Shown in pieces: positions 1 to 10,856 of a DNA stretch of 64,000 nucleotides. The notes beneath the pieces were generated by a model. The model saw only the letters and a program-made list of their open reading frames with translations, did no database searches and had not been told where the DNA came from. Within the stretch, counting starts at the first letter, position 1. Each line of letters starts with the position of its first letter. This DNA comes from Cricetomys ansorgei (lineage: Eukaryota; Chordata; Mammalia; Rodentia; Nesomyidae), in NCBI GenBank assembly GCA_026225945.1, contig JAMJFZ010003581.1, positions 11,396,001 to 11,460,000 on the forward strand. Reading direction: 5' to 3'. The position numbers were made by a program, and so were the translations under genes.

Positions 1-1350
1 CCAGGAACCATCTCCAAGCAAAGATATATACATAGAAAGAGCTCCTCTTTCCCAAATCTGCATGCAAACTCCCAGAAAATGGTATACGTGGACCCTCGGT
101 ATCCTGTTAGACTGATGCCCACAGCCAGAGCGGTGGGATACTCTGACAGGAGACTCTGCAAAGCGAAAGGAGGCCTGTTAGCAGATGAAACAAAGCAGGC
201 AGGCCACAATGCTGTTACAGATGCAAACAAGTTTGGAGAGGCAGAAACACGACTAGGCTAAAAACACAGGCCAAGGAGTTCTGTGAAATGTAAGTTAGGA
301 GGCCCAGGAGGCAGGCCTCCCAGGTCTGGGAGCGGCTTACACCGGAGCCTTGAGATTTTAGTGAACTAGGAGTTTTGTCGGAGGAGACCTTGTGCCATGC
401 TTCCATTCTGTCCTATGGAGTTACCTAAATCAGTTTCGGTATTAGAAACACAAAGTTCCAAATTTGAGTCAGCAGTAGCCATTTGTCCAACATATATTGA
501 AGCCAGATTTGCACTGAAAGGTGAAGTAGAACCACCAGTTTCAAGGCTCCTAATTTGAGCTCCTTTAAGTTAGCCCTCAAACAGACAAAGGAGTGTCTTT
601 TGGTACAGAAAATTTGGAACCCCTGGCTGGGCCCAGCACCAAGGTACAGGAGTGAATCCAGTTGTGTTGAATGTAGTGGTGCGTTACAGTCTTTCACCCT
701 CTATTTAGGGAAGGAGAACAGAAGGATAGAAAGAAATCTGCACAGCTTTTGCAAGCAGCCTTAATACAGAAAGAGAGAAAGGTAGAAATCTTCACGGCCT
801 CTTTTAGGCTGTCCTAAGCTTGAAGAGGACTAGCTGACAGTGAGTCAGACCAGCCTCTCAGCTCATGGTCTATAAACTCATTCTCTCTGACCTTTGTTCT
901 CTTAGGAATTATCACACTAAGGACAGCTACCCACCCAACAAACCACCAACCAATGCCTACCCGACTCCCAGGGCTTCAGACCTTTTATGCCCTAAGTCAA
1001 AAGTTCCCAGCAACCCATGCAGCACATAATCCCCAAAACAAGCTACAGGTGCCAGAATGACTGCACCTAACCAAATTATAGCCACCTGCACCAAGCACTC
1101 CAAACCCAACTCATAAAAAACTGTACCACAGCTGGGGTGGGAACACAAACCTAATCCACCTGCCATTTTGTGTTTTTAAAGAAACCAAAATAACAACAAT
1201 TTTTTCTACAGTTGAGTGTCCTCTATGCTTAGAAACCACCAAATGTGTCTGTGGCCAGGGAGCACACGAGAGCCACGGAGGTCAGTCCGTGGGTGGGCTT
1301 GAGCCACTAGTAGCCTCAGATTTCCTATCCAGGGTCTTCATAAGACAACT
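1..1350. other. Unassigned single-copy-like DNA
   Basis: No gene, SINE, LINE or LTR recognised with confidence. Open frames are all under 100 codons, occur on both strands, and resemble no family I know. Confidence 0.4.
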
Positions 1351-1377
1351 TTATGTTAGATTTTTTCAAAAACAGCT

Positions 1378-1395
1378 GGAGAGAGAGAGAGAGAA
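1378..1395. repeat. Short (GA)n tract
   Basis: A short run of GA dinucleotides within otherwise unassigned sequence. Confidence 0.7.
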
Positions 1396-1552
1396 GAGAG
1401 GGCCTTGGTCTGACCTCAGGTGGGACCATGTTTATTCATGACAATGGGCATCTTGTCACATGTTGTGAATCGCCTGAATGCCTACAGGGGAAATGGGATG
1501 TGTCTCTGATAGGAGTCCAAACGGGCAGACATGATATCCATATCTTCAAGGG

Positions 1553-1570
1553 AAGCTGGGAAGTGTAGTC
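1553..1570 (-). promoter_or_regulatory. ZNF143/STAF-like motif candidate
   Basis: The minus strand reads GACTACACTTCCCAGCTT, close to the ACTACAnnTCCCAGnnTGC element bound by ZNF143 (STAF). Only the core is shared and there is no CpG-rich promoter around it, so it may be a chance match or part of an old repeat. Confidence 0.2.
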
Positions 1571-1654
1571 TTTCGGCAGGAAGCTCTCAAAATCTGATTG
1601 AAATCAAAGTTCCCTTTGTTAAAGTCACAGCTAGACACCAGCGTCTAATTGACA

Positions 1655-2830
1655 ATGTACAAGAGGAATATCATTTTTATAGGATTGCTCAGCAATGTCC
1701 CAGGCGCACCGTTTTGGTATCTTGAATAGTTCTCCAAGCATGTTGGTTTGACCACAGTGTGTCTGGCAGTCTTATTAATCTGGGAACAAGGGTAGATAGG
1801 ACAGAAGACATCATATGACAGCCGTGGGAAGTACTCTTCTAGAAAGAGAGTGCTATCAGGAAGAAGCTCATTAATGACACCTCGTATTGTTAAGTATGAC
1901 ATCTGAGGACCGTTAAAGAAGCATACGTATTGATCATTTTAATCCTGGTTCTTTCCCTCTGGGTGTTTAATACCATGTAGGCGCCAAAATTATTATTATT
2001 ATTTTTTCATTCTGTCAAGGCCAGTTGAAGATCTACCCTAAGGGGTTATTTGAGCTTTGGAGGGGCCTCTGGCTCTTCTAGGGTGTTGTTGTTTGCTTTG
2101 TTTTGTTTTCTGCCTCATACATCCATCTCGTCAATGGCCTTGCTTGACCATTATTTTGTTTGGAAATGTAGGGACCTTCCCCGCTTTGTTGACCCTTCGT
2201 TCTGCAAATTGGACACTGGTTACGGTCTATCCAGTGGCATCTCCATGGCCTCCTTGAATAAGAGAACAGGCCATTTTCCAGCCTACAAGACATTTAGAGA
2301 TGTCCCATGGTGCCCTGGGACTTAGCTGGATTTGGAGGACAAGGAGGAAAAATATTTTCCCTTTAATTCCTCTGACCACATTAATGGAGGCCTCCAAGGA
2401 CGGTCACTGAACAACCAGAGGGTCAGTTGTACCCTCTGGTTGTAATTTGATCTGTAAATTAATCTGTAAATTAATCTGCAATGTTTGGGTGAAGTTTAGG
2501 TGAAGCTTGAGCAGAAACTACACATTTTAAAAAAAAACCTCAACTAGACGCATGAGAGTCTGTGGGTCCATTCTGTAGTATTTATTTAAATCTGGATGGT
2601 CGGACAAGTAAAAGAAAAGTTGGCCACTGAGAATTCTAGAGAGCTTTTCCTCTTGTTTACAGAACAACTCTAAATGAAGGACGGTATATAATTAAGACTT
2701 GTCTGGCAGCTTAATGGACATACCTTCCTATCCTTTTAGGGGTTAGACTGATTTCTTACCTTGATAAATCAGTGGTCCTCAAAAGAAACCCCAGATAATA
2801 CAGTCTAATACAGCCAAATAATATAGTCTA
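1655..2830. other. Unassigned DNA, possibly decayed ERV sequence
   Basis: No clear feature. It lies directly beyond an antisense LTR (2835-3410), so on the minus strand it could be internal ERV sequence. I could not recognise gag or pol motifs or a clear primer-binding site. A 91-codon frame at 2050-2325 is unrecognised. Confidence 0.3.
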
Positions 2831-2834
2831 GGCA

Positions 2835-3410
2835 TCTTGATTGGGTTCCTTTTCTCTGCCAGTTAAAGAATTAAATGGCAAGAATAATCTCGAGGGCAAT
2901 AGGTGGCCAAAGGGACATCTCAAACACTGCAGACAGAAACAGCAGCTGAAGAACTGTCCACTGGGGATGAAGATGCGCCTGCACACAGCAGACACACAGA
3001 GGAAAAGGCCCTCTGCAAAGCAGAGTGGGGACTCAGGGAGCTGAAAACTCCAGTCTCTCCTCAAGCACTGGGTTTTAAAACCTCTGAGGAGTTTTTTCCC
3101 TTTGACTTAGGGTTGGTCAGTTTGAAGAAGATGGTTGATTGGCCAGCAACTGGGTTTAACATCCTGATCTTGCCTTGAATCTGTTGAGCTAGGCCATCAG
3201 CAGGGGGTCTGCTGGTGGGAGACAAAAGCCAAAAAAAAGCCTTTGTTTTAAGCTGCCAGGCTCTAGTCTCAAGTCAGGAGGGTGAGGAAGAAGCCAGTCA
3301 TCTTGGAAATTTGCCCCCTTTATTACCTAGCCTTGGTCCTTCTCCTTATCTGTCTGCCTACCAGGGAATTAACACTTTTCAAGAACGCTATGTCCATTTA
3401 TATTTCCATT
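2835..3410 (-). mobile_element. Antisense LTR, family also seen at 50130
   Basis: The sequence aligns by eye with 50130-50720. Both share a 'ttaaagaattaaa' block near the left end, a 'gggttggtca' block in the middle, and a purine-rich then 'ccttatctgtctgcct'-type pyrimidine end. The length, the spacing of shared blocks and the antisense polyadenylation-like region (TTTATT, in the 50130 copy) fit an ERV LTR read on the minus strand. Family name not assigned. Edges are uncertain by about 20 bp. Confidence 0.5.
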
Positions 3411-3440
3411 AGTAATGTCTCAGTTTTCTACACCTTTACC

Positions 3441-3781
3441 TGTGGTTGTTAGGTTGCTGTGGTGTCTCACCAAGGAAGACAAGGAGCCATATTTCATAAT
3501 TCCAAACCTTGCCAGACCTCAGCAGAGGGAACCACCATCATGACAAGCGCCACCTCACAGTGGAACCCTGAGCATCTGTACTCAGGTGTTTAATTGATTT
3601 AGAACTCCTCAGGTGTTCTATTGATACAGATCATAACCATGTGCAGATCATAAGCAATTAAACATCCCCCACAGAAATCCAACACCAGCAGACAACACAA
3701 AATGCCAAGACCTAAGGTAGCCCCTAACCCAACAGTGCATAAAACAATTTCAAACATAACTAAAAATAAACTTCCCCAACA
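3441..3781 (-). mobile_element. Solo LTR, same family as the 18828-20739 element
   Basis: 341 bp, collinear with the two LTRs at 18828-19144 and 20442-20739. Shared blocks include 'tggaaccctgagcatctg', 'agaactcctcaggtg' and 'actaaaaataaactt'. On the minus strand it starts TGTTGGGGAAG and ends CCACA, the TG...CA layout of an LTR. No internal sequence follows, so it is a solo LTR. No clear target-site duplication was seen. It carries a small internal duplication around 'aggtgttctattgatacagatcata' compared with the other copies. Confidence 0.7.
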
Positions 3782-3789
3782 CTTCCTAA

Positions 3790-3846
3790 CACTAGTTACT
3801 GTCTATTGTTTTTATTTTAGCCATTCTATGGGGAATGTTATGGTTC
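3790..3846 (-). mobile_element. Old L1 fragment (left part)
   Basis: The short stretch before the TG tract reads like the start of the antisense 3' end of an old mammalian L1, and the same element resumes at about 4175. The identification depends on the right-hand part. Confidence 0.35.
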
Positions 3847-3923
3847 TGTGTGTGTGTGTGTGTGTGTGTGTCTGTGTGTGTGTATGTGTGTGTATGTGTG
3901 TATGTGTGTGTGTCTGTGTGTGT

Positions 3924-3972
<49 letters not shown>

Positions 3973-4017
3973 TGTGTGTATGTGTGTGTGTGTATGTGTG
4001 TGTGTGTGTGTCTGTGT

Positions 4018-4097
<80 letters not shown>
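3847..4097. repeat. Long interrupted (TG)n microsatellite
   Basis: About 250 bp of TG repeats interrupted by TA and TC dinucleotides at irregular spacing. Alternating purine-pyrimidine sequence of this length can adopt Z-DNA. Long open frames here (Cys-Val or His-Thr runs) are artefacts of the repeat. Confidence 0.97.
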
Positions 4098-4172
4098 TGC
4101 TGGCAGTGAAACTGGGGCCTTCACAAATGCAAGGCAAATTCTCTCCCACTGAGCTACATCCCCAGGCCTTCT
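4098..4172 (-). mobile_element. ID/B4-type SINE fragment
   Basis: The sequence reads as the reverse complement of a tRNA-derived SINE head: a 'cactgagctacatccccaggc' box (the antisense of the gctggggatgtagctcagtg head) preceded by 'ggcaaattctctccc'. It sits against the TG tract, a common arrangement for such SINE tails. Confidence 0.55.
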
Positions 4173-4174
4173 GT

Positions 4175-4405
4175 TATGGTTTTAATTCCATTTTCCTAGT
4201 GACTAGTGATATTGAACGTTTTTCCTTGAACTGACTGGTCTCTTGTATGTCTTCTTTGGAGAAATATTCATCCAAATCCTTTGTCCGTTTTTAAATTTAA
4301 TAGCCTTTTTGTTGTTCTTGTTAAGCTACGAGAATTCTTCATATTCTTTATTCAAGTATAAATAGTGCTTCTCATCTATAGTTTGTCCTTGAATGTATAA
4401 ACTGA
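4175..4405 (-). mobile_element. Old L1 3' region, antisense
   Basis: The blocks 'agtgactagtgatattgaacg', 'tgtatgtcttctttggagaaat' and 'caaatcctttgtccgttttt' match the well-known antisense reading of the 3' part of old mammalian L1 elements (L1M class). It is diverged and has no open frame. Confidence 0.75.
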
Positions 4406-4411
4406 AGACAT

Positions 4412-4599
4412 GGTGTGGTTGAAGGGGAGGTTTTTATTGTAGACATGAGGGAGAGAACAGCCAGAGGCATCTGGAAGAGTCCAGAGCAGAGAGAGGAAAT
4501 AGACTGAACATGGCCAGCAGAGAGGACACGGCCAGGACTGTCTGTGAGAGAGGGTAGAATAGAAGGGGTAGAGAATAGAGAAAATAGAGAGAAGCAGGA

Positions 4600-4643
<44 letters not shown>

Positions 4644-4895
4644 AAGAAGGAGGAACATAGTAGAATAGCTGGGTTATAAGGAGGATGAGCAGCTGTGGAG
4701 AAGGACGCCCATGCCTGCAGGGGGTTTAATGGAGGTCAGGACGAGAAGGACTGGGATGCCAGAGGGACTCTGGGATGTGCGGCAGGCACTTGTGATCCTG
4801 GGGAGCCAGGAGGCAGCATGAGCTCTGGTGTGCCGGCAGGCACCACAGGTACCTGTATACTTATGTCCCCTCTGCCATGTGACTCCTTTTGATCG
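4412..4895 (-). mobile_element. Antisense GA-rich LTR
   Basis: It begins 'tgtggttgaaggggaggttttt', with an antisense poly(A)-signal-like region, then a GA-rich block including (GA)n at 4602-4638. It continues with 'gctgggttataaggaggatg' and 'ggaggtcaggacgagaaggactggga'. This layout matches a rodent ERV LTR read on the minus strand. Name not assigned. Confidence 0.5.
4602..4638. repeat. (GA)n microsatellite
   Basis: Uninterrupted AG/GA dinucleotides within the antisense LTR. Confidence 0.95.
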
Positions 4896-4899
4896 ATGG

Positions 4900-5435
4900 A
4901 AACCAGTTTCACAAGTTCCTGAGGAACGAGTGCTTTTGTCTAACTGCTGGAAATCACCTTGCAGTCGAGGTCGAGCTCACTTCTGAATATTTGGACTGCC
5001 TTTTGGAGTGTGGGGAACTGGAATTTCCTTTGGACCTGACATTGAACTTTATTTGAAACACAAATATTTGTCAAGTCCTGTTTGTCTCTTTGGATGCTGC
5101 TCTTGTGGAGGCTAAGGAAACTTCCATGTGCCATGACATGAAAAGTCACACCTATGCTTTCCTTCCTGAGTTTTGTGACTTCAGCGCTCACACTTTGACG
5201 TAATTGTTTAAGTTATTGGTATATACTGTGAGGTACAGATCCACACTGTAAACAATTTGACCCTGTCCAAAGAGATAACTGGAGTTTGGTTCCCTCAGCT
5301 TGGTAGTCCGTGATAGAAGTGTCTCTTGTTCGGGCTGGAAGCTGGCCACACTAGGAAAGGCTAATCGTGTGATTCTAGTGGAGTCTGGTCATGCCATGTT
5401 CACATCACCGTGTGAACCAGGCTGGAGACTACGGG
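4900..5435. other. Unassigned DNA
   Basis: No recognised repeat or gene between the GA-rich LTR and the ERVL-like LTR. The longest open frame is 83 codons on the minus strand and is unrecognised. Confidence 0.35.
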
Positions 5436-5439
5436 GCGT

Positions 5440-5860
5440 ATGACTCAGTCAACCCAGAGGTCAAGTTCCACCACGTGCACAATTAATCCGTCCTGTGCAT
5501 GTGATGGAGACCCTATGTAAACTCTGAATGCCAAAGCTCAGATGAGCTCTCCGACTGGATATGCTCTGTGCGTATTGCTGTACATCAAAGCTAGGCGAGC
5601 ATTCATGTCCACTTACAGGAAGAAGAAAACAGAAACTTCATGTTGGGAACCCTTCAGACTGCCTTATATTTTTGTTTTTGCTTTGGTTGGTTTGAATCTG
5701 CACCCTTTCTCCATAACAAACCCTAATGTCGCAATGATTTTAGTGAATCTGTAGGAATAGCACATTATCAAGCTTGGGGGTGGTTTGGGGAAGACTCTGA
5801 ACTTTGGAAGATATCAGAAGTTAGGGTGGTCTCATGGGTATTGTTCTTTGTAATCTTGTA
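5440..5860 (+). mobile_element. Old ERVL-like LTR
   Basis: The blocks 'gagaccctatgtaaactctgaatgcc', 'ttgggaacccttcagactgcc' and 'cataacaaaccctaatgt' follow the order seen in old ERVL LTRs: a Cys-free U3, then a 'ggaacccttc' box, then a polyadenylation region. This is recognition from memory and the divergence is high. Confidence 0.4.
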
Positions 5861-6079
5861 GTTGGCTCTGATGGACAACAGCTGGTGGAAAAAGTGGGAT
5901 TTACGGACCAAACTGGACTCGCTGCAGCGTGCCTTGCGGGAAGAAGATGCACGAGCGTGCTAGCTTGGGAAGCTTTGATTTCTGGATGGCTCAGAGTTAC
6001 TTGTGATTAGGAAGTGTAGTGGTTCTTTGATCAGTTACTGGAGTTAGACTTTTCCAGAAAAAAGTTAAAAATGATAGAC

Positions 6080-6232
6080 CATCAGGGTGACAGTGGTGCA
6101 TGCCTTTAATCCCAGTGCTCTGGATGCAGAGGCAGCAGATCTCTGTGAGGTCCAAGCCAAGTTCCAGGATAGCCAGGGTTGCATCAGAGAAACCTGTCTT
6201 GAAAAAAGAAACAAACAAACAAACAAGCAAAT
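6080..6232 (+). mobile_element. B1 SINE with target-site duplications
   Basis: A full-length B1: 7SL-derived body with 'catgcctttaatcccagtgct' and 'ccaggatagccagggttg', ending in an (AAAC)n-rich tail. A 13-bp target-site duplication with one mismatch flanks it (6067-6079 and 6233-6245, aaaaatgayagac), so the edges are well defined. Confidence 0.92.
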
Positions 6233-6389
6233 AAAAATGACAGACTATACTCTCAAGGAGCTGCCTCATTGCCTGCACAGGAAATGAAGAGGAACGTAAA
6301 AGAAATGAAATATATAGTCCCTTAGTTATTATTATCCGTCATAGCTAATAGATGTCGGGGTCAATTCCGATGCTAGGTAAAATTTGCTC

Positions 6390-6795
6390 TCCAGCTATTT
6401 TTATTCTTCTAATTTTTTAAATTAAAATATAGTTCCATCACCTCCTCCCTTCCCTTTCCTCCCTCCAACTCTTCACATGCCCAACTTGGTCTCGCCCAAA
6501 TTCATGGCCTCTTTTTCTTTAAATGTTATTGTCATATGGATAAATATGATTTATATGTGTTATATGCATAGGACACACGTATAAATGTATAAATACAACC
6601 TGCTCAATTGTTCTGTGCTACTTTTACGAATGTTTTAAGGGTATCTACCTGGTAGTGGATAACCAGTTAGGGGTTCATCCCTGAGGAAGACAATTTCTCC
6701 CACTTGAGCGTTCCTTAGTTGCCTGTAATTCTTTGTCTAAGCTTGGGGCCCTTTGAGATTTCCTGCTTCCATGCTAGCTTATGGAGCCCCCTATC
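6390..6795 (-). mobile_element. Lx-type L1 3' end, antisense
   Basis: The antisense blocks 'aaatatagttccatcacctcctcccttcc', 'caaattcatggcctctttttcttt' and 'attccttagttgcctgtaattctttgt' (here with 'gcgttccttagttg') match the 3' untranslated region of the rodent Lx L1 group. No ORF2 sequence is attached. Confidence 0.7.
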
Positions 6796-6799
6796 AAAG

Positions 6800-8640
6800 G
6801 ATGTGATTGAAATTAAGCTTAAGGAAAGTGTCATGGTGGGCCTTCATTGGGCCATCTCTAGGTCCATTCTGGTCTAAGAGCTCTTCAGCCTTTTCCAAAG
6901 GAAATGCAATGTTGAGACAATTGTGAAGAAAGTTAGAATGGACAAGCAAGAAGAAAATAGAAGTTAAAAATCATCCAAGCAGTGTGAAAAGACATTATTA
7001 ATAAAGGGGATGAATAAAGAATCATGGCTGGTGCCAAAATCAAAGCCACAATGCTACGCCCTCAGAAGCTTGGTAAACAGAGGCTAGCCTTCCTGATCTC
7101 CATATTGAAACACTAAACAAATGAGGCTAGTTGTTGGGGTGATGGAGGGAGTCAAAGGACCACCTGATCCCAGGGAGTCCATGAACCTCCTAGCTGGGGC
7201 AGACCTCATTCTGTGATGAGCAGGGAATGGAGTCCGGTGGCTTGAGGATGACAGCATGGGGACCACCTCGCTGCCCTGCCTTGGCGACTATAGACTTTGC
7301 TCTTCTAGTCCTGTCTTGGAAAGAAGAGAATCACTGAGTTGGATCCCTGAATTTGATTATTTGGCTAGATCTTTACTATTTTAATGATCCCTGCTATGCT
7401 TTTACTGGGCTTCTGTATCATTTTTTTTAAAAGGCGTTCTGCTATCTACCAGCAACTACACATACAAATGAAACCCAATAATACAATTGCTTAGTCAATG
7501 GAACAGTCCATACTGGCTGGAAGGACTTAACCTCTAGGGTTTAAGAAGGAATCATTTATCAACTGGTTGACATTTTCTTTCAACTAAATACTGTAGTTTT
7601 CATTATTAACCAGTTGTCATTGCAATAAGGCTGTTCTGCAAATGCAGGGTCAGTTATGAGGATGTGTATGTGTGGGGAACATGGCAACTTACGCTTCTTA
7701 GTTATTCATGACGCCCAGTTCCTCCCACTTCCAGAGAGGCATTGGTTTCGTTTGTTTAGTTTGGTTTTTTACCTGATTTTATAACATGAGAGTTTTTAAC
7801 CTTGTCACTCTTGAATATTTAAGCTGGATAATCACTTGGAGAGAAAGAGACCGGCCCTGCCCTGGAGGATTTTTTCTTAACAATATCCTGGCTTTTACTT
7901 ACTCCGTCGCTGATGTGCTGCCACTGAACCTCCACGCCGGCTGTGACGTCTGTTCTAGATGTTGCTCAGTGTCTCTGGAGGGAAACCATCGCCCCAACAG
8001 AAAGGGAAACCTTTCACGATCACATGAACTGTTCCCAAGGTAGACAGCTGGCGTGCTCCTTGCTGACTGTTCTCCACAGTGATGGTCACACCTCCAGTGA
8101 TGGAGAAGCAGAGAGAAAGAACTGCAGGCTAGCAATTATCACTCCCTCCCTTCCAATCGGTGACTTGCCTGCACTCTTGGTTCAGGCGGCTCCACCTTTA
8201 TATCCATGGTTACATACAGACACATCCACGGGAAATAGCTGGCATCCCGGCCAGTACCTTATGCAATCACTAGAGAGCTGGGGCCAGCCCCAGGCTGTAG
8301 CTGGATGCTGAAGTTACTTAGATCTTTTGTTCTTGTTGCTTACATCTGAAAGAAACCTAATTGGTGCAATTAGGCAGTTGAAATGGGTTTATTTCTGAAT
8401 ATATAGACTCCTATTGCACAATTTGATCTAAGAACATGAAGAATCGATCTCCCTTAAGGAGCATAGTATATCATTCTCACAAGTTCTGTTCTGCGGGGAA
8501 ACTTGGCCCAGAGGAGAAGAGACGTGGTTGGAGTCTATTGGGCAAGATATTTTGAATCTCTTAGATTCTTAGACCAAGACTGCTAAGCTCAGGATTGTGG
8601 AAAATATCATGAATATTTCTAGTTATCTATATTCTTCTAT
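6800..8640. other. Unassigned DNA
   Basis: No confident gene or repeat. A frame of 122 codons at 7943-8311 on the + strand is not recognised. It overlaps a 78-codon minus-strand frame and shows no splice or codon signal that I can defend. Confidence 0.35.
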
Positions 8641-8641
8641 G

Positions 8642-8670
8642 TATCTATATATATTCCATATATATAGATA
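8642..8670. repeat. Perfect AT-rich inverted repeat
   Basis: Two 13-bp arms (8642-8654 and 8658-8670, tatctatatatat) pair perfectly around a 3-base loop. They are followed directly by a short CA/TA run to about 8695. Confidence 0.9.
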
Positions 8671-8861
8671 CACACACACACACATATATATATAAATGTA
8701 TAAATTGGTTTTATATACTCTTTCATTTGATTCATTAATTGATGACTATGGGCAGAGCTTGCTTTTGGGACTAAATCAATGGGTAGGAAAGAAGCACCTG
8801 TCTCCTCTCACAAAGCTGACGGAGAACAAAGAGATCAGAGTTAAACAGTAGAACAACAAAA

Positions 8862-9324
8862 CTGATCCTGTGGTAAAAATCAAGTAACATAAATTTCACC
8901 ATAGTAACCGCTTTAATGATACAATGGCAGTCAGCGATGGCTGCGAAACCAGCACCACTATCATTTCCAAAACTTTTTCGTCGCCCTCAACATGAATGTT
9001 ACATAACGTTACTCTCTGCAGCTCCTGATAGACACTTCTCTACCTTTTATGAATTTACTTGCTCTAGTCATTCATACACATGGAATCATGAAATACTTGT
9101 CCTGTGTATAATTTGTTTCACACACTACGTTATTTCCAAGGTTCACCCGTGGTGTGGATTCATATCAAAATCCATTCTTTTTTTTTAGAGCTGAATAATA
9201 ATATTCCATTAAATTGATATGGCACGTTTTTGTTGACCCATTTGTTGGATGATAGTTGGGTTGTTTTTATCTATTTTGTGTGACAATTAGTATGCAAATA
9301 TCTCTTTTAATTACATTTTTACTT

Positions 9325-9325
<1 letters not shown>
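8862..9325 (-). mobile_element. Old L1 fragment, antisense (left part)
   Basis: The blocks 'ccagcaccactatcatttcc', 'aactttttcgtcgccc', 'gctgaataataatattccatt' and 'gtatgcaaatatctcttt' follow the order of the antisense 3' region of old L1M elements. The element resumes at about 9495 after a SINE insertion. Confidence 0.75.
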
Positions 9326-9326
<1 letters not shown>

Positions 9327-9358
<32 letters not shown>

Positions 9359-9485
9359 GTGCGTGTCAGAGGACATCTAGTGGTGTTAACTCCCTCTTTC
9401 CACCATGTGGTCTCAGGGATCAAATTCAGGCCATCAGGCTTGAAAGTAGATGCCTTTACGGGATGGCTCTCTCTTTAACCTCCTG
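9327..9485 (-). mobile_element. B3-type SINE with (GT)n tail
   Basis: A (GT)n run at 9327-9357 is followed by 'tcagaggacatctagtgg', 'ttccaccatgtggtctcagggatcaa' and 'ggccatcaggcttg', the antisense order of a B3/B2-type tRNA-derived SINE. It interrupts the old L1 on both sides. Confidence 0.75.
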
Positions 9486-9494
9486 CATTCTGTT

Positions 9495-9602
9495 CTTTAA
9501 GGCATATACCTAGGAGTAAAATTGCTGGTAAATCCATGTTCAATTCTCTAGGGTGGGTGCTGACTGGAAATGGTTACTGTAGGCTTTTCCATGACATGGT
9601 AT
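9495..9602 (-). mobile_element. Old L1 fragment, antisense (right part)
   Basis: 'aaggcatatacctaggagtaaaattgctgg' continues the L1M antisense sequence interrupted by the B3 at 9327-9485. Confidence 0.7.
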
Positions 9603-9960
9603 GATGGTTAATCTCAATTGTCAGCTTGATGAAATGTGGGTTCATCTAGAAGACGCAGCCTGGGCCATGCCTGTGGAAGATTACGTGAGTAGCTTAATTG
9701 AGGTGGGAAGATCAATCCACTACGAAAGCCATCGTTTCTAGGCACGGATCCTGGAACATATAAAACCCTGAAAATGAGCTGAGTGCAAGCAGTCTTCACT
9801 TCACTCTGTGGTCGTGCTGTGGCCGGCTGCTTTAGGCTCCTGCTGACGTCCTTCCCCTCCGTGGTGGACCTTGAACTCTGGACCAGAACAAGCCCTTCTT
9901 CCCTTAGGTTGCTTTTGTCAAGGTATTTTTATCATAGCAAAGTGAAAAGTGACCAAGATG
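9603..9960 (+). mobile_element. MaLR-like LTR
   Basis: It opens 'tgatggttaatctcaattgtcagcttgat', has a central 'taattgaggtgggaagat' and ends 'ttgcttttgtcaaggtattttta' followed by 'atcatagcaaagtgaaaagt'. This is the order of a common rodent LTR of the MaLR type, about 360 bp. Related copies are at 33652, 35668 and 46020. Confidence 0.6.
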
Positions 9961-9964
9961 GGTA

Positions 9965-10535
9965 CGTGGCAACCAGAGATGGTTTTGTTTGCTTTTATTT
10001 TTCATCTTGAAAAAATGTTTGTAATGCTTACGCTCCTGTAGAGCAAATAGAACATTTCCTAGTTTCCACATCTGAGATCACATGACTTGAGCAGATTATT
10101 ACATTGCCAACAATTATACTTTGTTTTCCCCCTCTGCATTATTAGGTCTTTCCAGGCAGAAGTTGGGCGATACAGAGGTTACCTGCCTCCCACAGATCTT
10201 TCGCTTTGACACAAAGACCGTGCCCAGCTCCTCAGCCCTCTCTTTCCACCTAGGAGGAAAATTTGAACTGAAATCTTGATCGATTCGGTCCAGCCAGCTA
10301 CCTAGCACTTGTGAGTCACCAATCTTTTTTTCCAATATCCATTCCTACTGCATTGTCACGTTCAAATGCTAAGGATACTTCCCAGGCATCTCTAAATTTC
10401 CTTTAAACTACTCACACGTTTATAAATGCGATGGCAATGATGTATTATTTCTAGCAAATATTTCCTCTTGATTTTTCAAAACATATTCAAACAATATGCT
10501 TTAAAAAGAAGATACATCCCCCTCCCTCCCCTCGG
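9965..10535. other. Unassigned DNA
   Basis: No recognised gene or repeat. Confidence 0.35.
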
Positions 10536-10856
10536 GCAAGGCAGATAGCTCAGTTGGGAAACTGCTTGCCCTACAAACATGCAGACCTGATGTTGATTCC
10601 TTGAAGTCACATATTGAAGCCAGCTGTGGTGGTAAATGCTCATGATTCCAGTGCTGGAGAGGGGAGGGAAGGGGAACATTGCTCTCACTACCTGCCAGCC
10701 TTGCCTAAGCCATGAGTTTCTAGCAAGTGAGAGATCCTGTCTCAAAAATTTTGGTAGGTGTTCCTGAGAGCAACACCCAGTGCTGTCCAGCCTCTACATG
10801 CACACATGTGCACATACACCACATACATATATATATACATGCATGCATACACATTC
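10536..10856 (+). mobile_element. Long tRNA-headed composite SINE
   Basis: A tRNA-like head ('gcagatagctcagttggg'), a middle 'cagctgtggtggtaaatgctcatgattcc', then 'gagatcctgtctcaaaaa' and 'ctgagagcaacacccagtgctgtcc' before a CA-rich tail. The same family occurs antisense at 28063, 46405 and 56157, and sense at 39552. Family name not assigned (B3/B4-related). Confidence 0.6.

Noticed and set aside
3702..4234. Cys-Val and His-Thr open frames on both strands
   Set aside because: Artefacts of the TG microsatellite.
5862..5962. Exon-like stretch after a TGTAG acceptor-like site, reading about 33 residues rich in Trp, Lys and Leu before a stop
   Set aside because: It abuts an old ERVL-like LTR, matches no protein I recognise, and a stop-free run of this length is common by chance.
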